Positions 15,398 through 20,511 of a stretch of DNA of 20,511 nt are shown one piece after another (positions within the stretch are counted from its first letter, which is position 1; each line of letters starts with the position of its first letter). A program made the position numbers and the translations under genes. Location of the stretch: positions 1 to 20,511 of the forward strand of contig CAYXVE010000075.1 in the NCBI GenBank assembly GCA_964468435.1, read 5' to 3'. Below the pieces are notes generated by a model. It was given only the letters and a program-made list of their open reading frames with translations, ran no database searches and was not told where the DNA came from. The DNA comes from JBCCTX01 sp964468435. GTDB lineage: Bacteria; Bacteroidota; Bacteroidia; J057.

Positions 15398-15739
15398 GAT
15401 AGATTATCCTAAAAAACGTGAGCAGTGTCCCAGAGCCTTGCGGATAGGACCTGCCCTCCCTATAAAGGTTAACTCTTAATTCAGGTTGATTCTATTCTGA
15501 ATATATAATAACCCAATCTAATATTTATTGGGGGAAAAGTAAAACAGGCTGTTGTTCCAGGGTATATCCTGGAGCAATGACTTCAACATATTTTTGATGA
15601 GTGATTTACTTGAGCCTGTTGCAAACGAGCTTGAGTGCGAAGATATGGTCTTGCTAATTGAAAATTAAATTTTCAATTAGCAAGGTTTTGCGTTTGTTCA
15701 AATTATGATTAAGAGAGAAATATCATTTCGTGCAATGTG
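15398..15739. other. 342-base gene-poor stretch with several hairpins
   Basis: No convincing gene is present. Three inverted repeats are visible. CCCAAT/ATTGGG lies at 15512-15532. TTGTTCCAGG/CCTGGAGCAA at 15552-15577 is a 10-bp stem with one wobble and a six-base loop. The third is a long palindrome, listed separately. A plus-strand frame free of stops from 15543 to 15668 contains an ATG at 15597 that would encode 23 residues (MSDLLEPVANELECEDMVLL, then IEN). It has no ribosome-binding site and may be chance or a gene remnant. Confidence 0.5.
15650..15684. repeat. 35-base perfect palindrome
   Basis: CTTGCTAATTGAAAATT is followed by a single A and then its exact reverse complement, giving 17 paired bases around a one-base centre, with G-T wobbles able to extend it outward. 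It lies 55 bases beyond the stop of the Dabb lipoprotein gene. There is no T-run on the minus strand, and only GTTTTGCG follows on the plus strand. It is therefore not a classic terminator in either direction. Confidence 0.75.
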
Positions 15740-16177
15740 TTACTTCCCAGTAAAGTAATCCACTACCAGTACATCTTCGATATAAGGTCCGATCTTTTCA
15801 CCGAAAGCCTTGTGATCGGGGTGGGGGAGATAGGTAGCACGACTTTCCTCATCTTCGAAGGTCAGCAGAAAGCAATGGGTAAATCCTTTTTCTTTTCCCT
15901 CAGGACTGTTATTGGTGCCCCACTCAAAGTCAACGATTTCGGGTATCTGATTGGGCAAGGCCGCAAATGCCTCTTCTACCATCGCGATGTCTTCGTCGGT
16001 GGCGCTTTCCTTGAAATTGAATAGTACTACATGGCGCAGCAGATTCTCTGCTTCGGGTTCTTCTTCTATAGATGCAGGAATGTTGGTGGTTTCAGATTCT
16101 GTTTTTTCGGAAGTAGCGGGTGCATTGCAACTCACTGCGAAGAGCATGACCGCGGGAATCCATGCTAAGTATTTCAT
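15740..16177 (-). CDS. Dabb-domain lipoprotein
   Basis: This is a 145-residue lipoprotein. The signal MKYLAWIPAVMLFAVSCNAP ends in the lipobox AVSC (Cys17). A Glu/Thr/Ser-rich linker runs to about residue 45. The remainder is one Dabb (stress-responsive A/B-barrel) domain: HVVLFNFKESATDEDI, the CFLLTFEDEESRATYLPHPD segment and the closing VLVVDYF. Dabb domains are small dimeric ferredoxin-like folds. Their role in lipoproteins is unknown. The frame could start upstream at 16258, but that would add 27 residues before the signal peptide, so the ATG at 16177 is taken. Confidence 0.88.
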   Translation of the reverse strand: MKYLAWIPAVMLFAVSCNAPATSEKTESETTNIPASIEEEPEAENLLRHVVLFNFKESATDEDIAMVEEAFAALPNQIPEIVDFEWGTNNSPEGKEKGFTHCFLLTFEDEESRATYLPHPDHKAFGEKIGPYIEDVLVVDYFTGK

Positions 16178-16232
16178 ATGGTGATTGTTTAAGGTTGAAC
16201 TTACCTTCAAGATAGGAAAAAATAGTGGATGG

Positions 16233-16260
16233 ACGACAGACCACAAGCCATAGACCACTC
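16233..16260. repeat. Degenerate heptamer repeat
   Basis: Four imperfect seven-base units (ACGACAG, ACCACAA, GCCATAG, ACCACTC) run in tandem at the downstream border of the nucleotidyltransferase remnant. Similar AGACCAT-like heptads occur between genes in other Bacteroidota genomes as I remember them. The array is short and could be chance. Confidence 0.35.
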
Positions 16261-16290
16261 CGATTTATTCTTGGTATTGGGGTGGGTACA

Positions 16291-16371
16291 TACTTTGTAC
16301 TTTTTGCACAATTGCACGAGGTCTGAATAACGCTCAACCAGTAAAGCCGGTAAGTCGGATCTAAAATCCAT
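16291..16371 (-). pseudogene. Remnant of a MNT-type nucleotidyltransferase (N-terminal 27 codons)
   Basis: MDFRSDLPALLVERYSDLVQ followed by LCKKYKV resembles the N-terminus of small nucleotidyltransferase-domain proteins, in which an LCKKYxV segment directly precedes the strand and catalytic GS motif. Here the match ends abruptly at the Val. The next residues (CTHPNTKNK) lack the expected FGS, and the frame runs out at 16207 without a catalytic domain. Intact relatives of about 100 residues usually pair with HEPN proteins as toxin-antitoxin modules. None is seen nearby. The assignment rests on one short segment. Confidence 0.4.
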
Positions 16372-16400
16372 CATATATATGTTAACATACGATTTTTTTA

Positions 16401-16493
16401 TCAAATGGAGCATATTCTGAATACCTCCATGACCTCATCTTCTAGGTGATTAATCACCTTTACAGCGATACGTCCATGCTTAGGGTTGAATTT
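16401..16493 (-). pseudogene. C-terminal tail of a lost gene
   Basis: In the minus strand, directly after an in-frame TAA, the 30 codons KFNPKHGRIAVKVINHLEDE then VMEVFRICSI and a TGA read like genuine coding sequence, without any start codon. The stop lies 27 bases before the start of the nucleotidyltransferase remnant. The tail vaguely recalls the end of adenine-specific DNA methyltransferases, but I cannot assign it. Confidence 0.25.
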
Positions 16494-16530
16494 TTAGTCC
16501 CGCTTCCATCGTCTCGGATCCGTAGCCTGA

Positions 16531-17112
16531 TCATTTTTTCTCCACAAATCCCTCCACCAACAGGTCTACCGCTTCATGGATCCTTGCCACACGCTTTTTG
16601 CCAGAACCAGACAAATTAGCTTCGGCTTTGCCTTGCCATAATCCTCTACGTGCACGTGCATCTGCATAGGTGAGCGTCACACGGGCCTTGATATTGAGTC
16701 CATCGCGTGTATCTTCAAGTTCCCAGTAATAGGGATCGTATATCCCTCCGCGATATCCTATAGGGCGCCGGCCGTATAAGCCAGTACCCCAGGGATTGCT
16801 TTGTACTTCGTTTTTGTTGATATCCAGCAGGATTACATCCATATCGAGCAGCAGATCGGGATCGGATTCGACCAGCAGATACCCTTGCTCCTTCATCTGT
16901 TCGGTAATTGAATGACGGATATACTGCTCGATCTTCTCTTTATTAGCCCGGTTCACCTTTACGTCCTTGGTGATTTCTGCAAACCCAAAAGTCTGATAGA
17001 TCTCAGGATCGGAGGTAGTGAACTCTTCTGTAGAAATGAGTTTCACAGGATTACATGCACTCAATGTCATGAGTACTACAGCTATGATAATATAAAACTT
17101 ATACCTATACAT
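16531..17112 (-). CDS. DUF4136-family lipoprotein
   Basis: This 193-residue protein has an SPII signal (FYIIIAVVLMTLSAC, Cys20). Its mature domain is of the DUF4136 type: a TFGFAEI-like first strand, a helix with IEQYIRHSITEQMKEQGY, then DPDLLLDMDVILLDI. Next is a Gly/Tyr/Arg-rich loop (LYGRRPIGYRGGIYDPYY). It ends with RVTLTYADARARRGLWQG and a C-terminal helix (IHEAVDLLVEGFVEKK). The family is common among Bacteroidota and Proteobacteria envelope lipoproteins. It has no known activity. The length is normal for the family. Confidence 0.85.
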   Translation of the reverse strand: MYRYKFYIIIAVVLMTLSACNPVKLISTEEFTTSDPEIYQTFGFAEITKDVKVNRANKEKIEQYIRHSITEQMKEQGYLLVESDPDLLLDMDVILLDINKNEVQSNPWGTGLYGRRPIGYRGGIYDPYYWELEDTRDGLNIKARVTLTYADARARRGLWQGKAEANLSGSGKKRVARIHEAVDLLVEGFVEKK

Positions 17113-17199
17113 AATATTCCCCTTTTCAGATTCATGTACGGAATATGTGCGTTGCTGTTGAGTTTTATTCTTGTGTGATGCTTCTTCCTTACATCGTTT

Positions 17200-18043
17200 C
17201 TAAGCATTTGTTTGTACATTTCTCCAATTCAGTACACTTATCCCATTGCTTCTATGCTGGTCAGACTCTCCGGCATAATATATAAGCCCAACCTCTTGCT
17301 GAGTAAGTTTATTCCAGTACCTAATTCCTTTAAAATAACGCTCCTGAATCGTTTGACCTGATTTAATTTCAACGGGTATCAGGTTTATTCCTTCATCAAT
17401 GATAATATTCACTTCATTCCCACTTTGGTCTCTCCAGAAATACAGATTAGATCGCATTCCCTGATTGAGTCTATTTTTGATAAGCTCATTAATCATAAAA
17501 TTTTCGAAGATAGCTCCACGATAGGGATAACGGATAAGTTCCTTTGAAGAATTAATTCTCAGGAGGTAACAAAGAAGTCCTGTATCGTAAAAATACAGGT
17601 TAGGGGTTTTGCTAATCCTTTCATTGAAGTTCTTGTAAAATGGAGGTAAAAGGAAAAGTATATAGCTGGTTTGCAATATACTCAGCCAGGATTGTACGGT
17701 TTTGTAATCCACGCCTGTTTCAATTCCCAAATTTGAAAAGTTGACCAACTGGCCTACTCTTCTTTGTATCTTCATCTAATCGTTGCTGCAGCCAGGAAAG
17801 CAATTCGGGAACTCGTTGGATTTCGTCGAGAATAGCCCCATCGGGATAACTTGATAGAAATCCTGCAGGATCCTCCAGCGCAAAACTTCGATTTTGAGGA
17901 TTTTCCAGGGATATATAAGGTTTTTGGGGAAAGCAGATCTTACTCAACGTAGTTTTCCCACTCTGCCTGGGACCCGTGATGGCTACAGATTTAAATTGGC
18001 TGGACAATTGAAGAATCTTTTGGGAAGCTTTTCTAAGAATAAT
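17200..18043 (-). pseudogene. Broken AAA_14/DUF4143 ATPase (internal deletion, frameshift, start codon lost)
   Basis: Two frames together form one ATPase of the AAA_14 + DUF4143 type. The upstream piece (18043 to about 17757) has the Walker A motif GPRQSGKTTL, the ISLENPQNRSFALEDPAGFL segment and the Walker B AILDEIQRVPELLSWLQQ. The downstream piece (17775 to 17200) resumes in another frame with VGQLVNFSNLGIE, SYILFLLPPFYKNFNERISK and LYFYDTGLLCYLL. It ends with the nuclease-like DUF4143 part (FWRDQSGNEVNIIID, PVEIKSGQ). At the junction about 100-120 codons, including the rest of the ATPase core, are missing. Homology extends upstream of the TTG at 18007 to about 18043, but no ATG exists before an in-frame TAG. 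Family genes are often part of mobile, dispensable repertoires. Confidence 0.85.
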
Positions 18044-18160
18044 TGTGATAAATTTGGATTTTGATTCCTAATGGCCAAATCGCAAAATATTTCCATGCAA
18101 ATTTTCCTCAACACATATGATACCCTTTACGTTTCAAACTGTGAACTTAAATTTGAAATC

Positions 18161-18167
18161 AGGAGGT
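18161..18167 (+). promoter_or_regulatory. Shine-Dalgarno-like site of arfB
   Basis: AGGAGGT ends two bases before the ATG at 18170, so the core is only three bases from the start codon. That is closer than optimal. It is a rare good match in a Bacteroidota context and fixes the start at 18170. Confidence 0.45.
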
Positions 18168-18169
18168 AA

Positions 18170-18534
18170 ATGTTTACATCGAATCAGAATTTTGAAATAG
18201 TATCATCAGATTACGAACTCATAGCTACCCGTTCCTCTGGCCCGGGTGGCCAGCATGTCAATAAGGTAGCTACAGCGATACAACTCAGGTTTGACATCCG
18301 TAAGTCTTCTCTTCCCGACTGGATGAAGACCCGTCTGCTGGACTGTTCAGATAAGCGAATTACACAGGATGGAGTCATTATCATCCAGGCACATCAGCAC
18401 CGTAGCCAGAAGAAGAATGCAGAAGAAGCCATCAGGCGCTTGCATGGACTAGTAGATAAAGCCACCCAGAAAAAGAAGAAGCGCGTGCGCACTCAACCTC
18501 CTTCCAGCGCCAAGCAGAAACGGCTGAAAGCCAA
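18170..18534 (+). CDS. arfB: Alternative ribosome-rescue factor B (peptidyl-tRNA hydrolase), cut by the assembly gap
   Basis: The first 121 residues of ArfB (YaeJ) are present. The release-factor-like catalytic loop RSSGPGGQHVNKV (around residues 22-34) contains the GGQ that hydrolyses peptidyl-tRNA on stalled ribosomes. The strand-helix core IQLRFDIRKSSLPDWMKTRLL follows. Then come ITQDGVIIIQAHQHRSQKKN and the basic tail KKKKRVRTQPPSSAKQKRLK, which enters the mRNA channel of non-stop ribosomes. Only perhaps 10-20 C-terminal residues are missing, lost in the N run. It must not be joined to the reading frame beyond the gap. Confidence 0.92.
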
Positions 18535-18634
18535 NNNNNNNNNNNNNNNNNNNNNNNNNNNNNNNNNNNNNNNNNNNNNNNNNNNNNNNNNNNNNNNNNN
18601 NNNNNNNNNNNNNNNNNNNNNNNNNNNNNNNNNN
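18535..18634. other. Assembly gap (100 Ns)
   Basis: Exactly 100 undetermined bases, the conventional placeholder for a gap of unknown size. The arfB frame happens to remain open across it into the next gene, which creates an artificial 750-codon fusion. True spacing and any gene inside the gap are unknown. Confidence 0.98.
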
Positions 18635-20422
18635 GTAGCTTGTCCAGACAAGCCATATAATGGAATTTATTTCTTTGAAAATCCGGGTGGTGATGGGGAA
18701 ATGCCTGTCTTCAAGCCAGGGAAAAAGATCAGTAAAGCAGTCAGGAACCTTCAGTTGTCCCAGGTAAATGGTCAGGGAGTGGTCCTGGCACCAGGATATA
18801 TTTTCCCCAATTTTTTATCAGATGGATTGGAAGGAGCTGTTAAAATACCCATGAATTTTGATTTCAAAAAGCGGCATCCTCGCATGCGCGCACAGCAATG
18901 GAAGTTTGCCGACTATGATGGAGATCGCGATCTGGACCTGATCATCGGTATTGGAGACTGGACAGAATATGGATGGGACGACGCCTATAATCCGCAAGGA
19001 GTCTGGACCAATGGCCCCCTCCACGGATATGTGTATATATCGCGAAACGTTGGTACAGATACTGATCCTAGCTTTACCACACCTATAAAGATTATGGCTG
19101 GTGGTAAACCCATTGATGTATACGGGATGCCCTCTCCCAGTCTGGCAGATTTTGATCGCGACGGAGACCTCGATATGATTTGTGGTGAGTTTCTCGATGG
19201 CTTTACCTACTTCCAGAATATTGGCAATAAGGTAGAACCCAGATATGAAAAGGGCGTACGTCTCAGGTATCATGGAGAAGCATTGAAAATGGACCTACAA
19301 ATGATCACTCCTGTAGCGATAGACTGGAATGAGGATGGGTTCACAGATCTGATCGTAGGAGATGAAGATGGAAGGGTAGCATTCATAGAGCATACAGGAA
19401 ATGTTTTTGATGGTGTTCCACAGTTTTTACCTCCCAGATACTTTCAGCAGGAGGCCCGGGATGTGAAATTTGGTGCCCTGGTTACCCCTGTGGGAATAGA
19501 TTGGGATGGAGATGGCGATGAGGATTTGGTTTGTGGAAATACAGCAGGATATATCGGACTGCTGGAGAATCTGGGTGGGGGAGATAAGCCCAGATGGGCA
19601 AAACCTGTCTATCTGGAGGCTGATGGACAGCCTATCCGTATCATGGCAGGGCCCAATGGATCTATACAAGGTCCCTGTGAAGCCAAATGGGGATATACCA
19701 CGCTCAGTGTAGCTGACTGGAATCATGATGGATTGCCCGATCTGGTGGTCAACTCTATATGGGGTAAAGTTGTATGGTTTGAAAATGTGGGAACCCGGAA
19801 AAAGCCCTTGCTGACCAGTGCCCGGCCTATCAGGGTAGCATGGGAGGGAACTCCGCCCAGGCCTGAGTGGAACTGGTGGGAACCCCAGAACGATGAACTG
19901 GTCAGCCAGTGGCGCACAACACCCTATGTCATAGATCTTAACAATGACCGCCTCAATGATCTGGTCATGCTCGACCATGAGGGTTACCTGACATTTTTTG
20001 AGCGGAATAAAGTAGATGGGAAACTGAAACTAGCTTCTCCTGTACGGATATTTGTCGATCAGGAAGGTAATATGTACGACCGTCATAATAAACCTACCGG
20101 TAAATCTCGCCGAAATCAGGCATTGAGGCTAAACGATGGTAAAGCAGGAAAGAGTGGAAGACGTAAACTGTGCTTTATGGATTGGGATCAGGATGGAAAA
20201 GTGGATTTAATGGTCAATGGAGGGAATGTGAATTTTTTTAAAAACATGGGAAAGGACAACAAAGGAAAAATAGTATTTAAACATATGGGCCCGGTTCATG
20301 AAAAAGTGCTGGCTGGACATACCACAAGCCCTACTGCTGTGGATTGGGACAGTAATGGGAAGCCTGACTTGTTGATAGGGGCAGAAGATGGGAGAATGTA
20401 TTTTGTTAAAAATCCAAATTAA
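18635..20422 (+). CDS. FG-GAP/VCBS-repeat protein, 5' end lost in the gap
   Basis: 595 codons remain of what should be a secreted or surface beta-propeller. Repeats carry calcium-binding-like D-x-[DN]-x-[DN]-G-D-x-D-L motifs: FADYDGDRDLDLIIG, LADFDRDGDLDMICG, DWNEDGFTDLIVG, DWDGDGDEDLVCG, DWNHDGLPDLVVN, DLNNDRLNDLVML, DWDQDGKVDLMVN and DWDSNGKPDLLIG. Each is followed by a strand such as YFENVG or FIEHTG. At least eight blades are visible. There is no type IX sorting domain at the C-terminus, which stops right after the last blade. The N-terminus with any signal peptide is missing. Such proteins bind ligands or glycans; no function can be given. Its stop codon overlaps the stop of the convergent gene at the window edge. 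Confidence 0.88.
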   Translation, partial: VACPDKPYNGIYFFENPGGDGEMPVFKPGKKISKAVRNLQLSQVNGQGVVLAPGYIFPNFLSDGLEGAVKIPMNFDFKKRHPRMRAQQWKFADYDGDRDLDLIIGIGDWTEYGWDDAYNPQGVWTNGPLHGYVYISRNVGTDTDPSFTTPIKIMAGGKPIDVYGMPSPSLADFDRDGDLDMICGEFLDGFTYFQNIGNKVEPRYEKGVRLRYHGEALKMDLQMITPVAIDWNEDGFTDLIVGDEDGRVAFIEHTGNVFDGVPQFLPPRYFQQEARDVKFGALVTPVGIDWDGDGDEDLVCGNTAGYIGLLENLGGGDKPRWAKPVYLEADGQPIRIMAGPNGSIQGPCEAKWGYTTLSVADWNHDGLPDLVVNSIWGKVVWFENVGTRKKPLLTSARPIRVAWEGTPPRPEWNWWEPQNDELVSQWRTTPYVIDLNNDRLNDLVMLDHEGYLTFFERNKVDGKLKLASPVRIFVDQEGNMYDRHNKPTGKSRRNQALRLNDGKAGKSGRRKLCFMDWDQDGKVDLMVNGGNVNFFKNMGKDNKGKIVFKHMGPVHEKVLAGHTTSPTAVDWDSNGKPDLLIGAEDGRMYFVKNPN

Positions 20423-20511
20423 TATACACAGGAATCGTTGTCTGCTTTGACAAAATAGGATTTATAGTTTTGGGCTTCTGGGTCCATGCAGCCTGCCAGG
20501 TTGAGTAATTC
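20419..20511 (-). CDS. C-terminus of a minus-strand gene with a GC-x-DP-A-x-NY / SC-x-Y ending
   Basis: The last 30 codons of a frame that is open to the window edge end in a TAA at 20419-20421, which overlaps the stop of the VCBS gene by two bases. The residues ELLNLAGCMDPEAQNYKS then YFVKADNDSCVY fit the short G-C-x-D-x-x-A-x-N-Y ... D-x-S-C-x-Y unit found in many secreted Bacteroidota proteins. NLAGC could alternatively be a lipobox of a very small lipoprotein. The remainder lies outside the window. Confidence 0.55.
   Translation of the reverse strand, partial: ELLNLAGCMDPEAQNYKSYFVKADNDSCVY

Larger units (their letters stand above)
16178..16530. other. Intergenic stretch holding decayed gene pieces
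   Basis: No intact gene is visible. On the minus strand two coding-like remnants follow one another: a C-terminal tail at 16401-16493 and a nucleotidyltransferase-like start at 16291-16371. A heptad-type repeat follows at 16233-16260. AGGTGATTAATCACCT (16444-16459) is a perfect 16-base palindrome, but it falls inside the first remnant. Confidence 0.5.

Noticed and set aside
16178..16258. Longer start for the Dabb lipoprotein
   Set aside because: It would put 27 extra residues before a clear SPII signal peptide; the ATG at 16177 gives a normal lipoprotein N-terminus.
16092..16337. 81-codon minus-strand frame before the Dabb gene
   Set aside because: It crosses the Dabb start region in another frame, has no motif and is better explained by decayed sequence.
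19427..19978. 183-codon minus-strand frame opposite the VCBS repeats
   Set aside because: The repeated D-G-D-x-D codons keep the antisense frame open; the residues do not form a known fold.
1..20511. CRISPR array, tRNA, rRNA or insertion sequence
   Set aside because: No regular spaced repeats, no cloverleaf-like segments and no transposase reading frame were seen on either strand by eye.

Overview
The window reads as a chromosomal segment of a Bacteroidota bacterium. The evidence is a DUF2723 (GT117-type) membrane glycosyltransferase, several short lipoproteins with SPII signals, a Bacteroidota-style RNase Y and ZapA pair, an Mrp protein without the usual CxxC, and few Shine-Dalgarno sequences. 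A C-terminal EAD11-like domain and an iodotyrosine-deiodinase-like protein resembling that of Haliscomenobacter make Saprospiria a reasonable guess. No rRNA or other taxonomic marker is present, so the class is inference only. A run of 100 Ns at 18535-18634 is a scaffold gap, and the two sides of it must be read separately.

Left third (1-8026): the 3' end of an FkbM-type methyltransferase; a VOC (glyoxalase-fold) protein whose stop codon directly abuts the stop of a convergent NHL-repeat lipoprotein; the 1011-residue DUF2723 protein; and an exported GH20 beta-N-acetylhexosaminidase with a C-terminal discoidin-like domain. These look like envelope and glycan genes.

Centre (8164-12752, all minus strand), in transcription order: an iodotyrosine-deiodinase-like flavoprotein, a small coiled-coil protein (ZapB-like), ZapA, a non-coding stretch that looks like a small RNA (candidate 6S RNA) ending in an intrinsic terminator, RNase Y, the Mrp/ApbC Fe-S carrier ATPase and a NifU-domain protein. 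This housekeeping block links cell division, RNA turnover and Fe-S cluster assembly.

Right third (12840-20511): an accessory region. It has a small membrane protein, a three-helix membrane protein with an M15-peptidase-like tail, an orphan 470-residue protein with an EAD11-like C-terminus, and a Dabb-domain lipoprotein. Next to these lie gene remnants (a nucleotidyltransferase start and an unknown C-terminal tail), a DUF4136 lipoprotein and a broken DUF4143 ATPase. ArfB is cut by the gap, and beyond the gap is the 3' part of an FG-GAP/VCBS-repeat protein. The last 93 bases carry the end of a minus-strand gene. The EAD11 protein and the putative RNA between zapA and rny are the points most worth following up.
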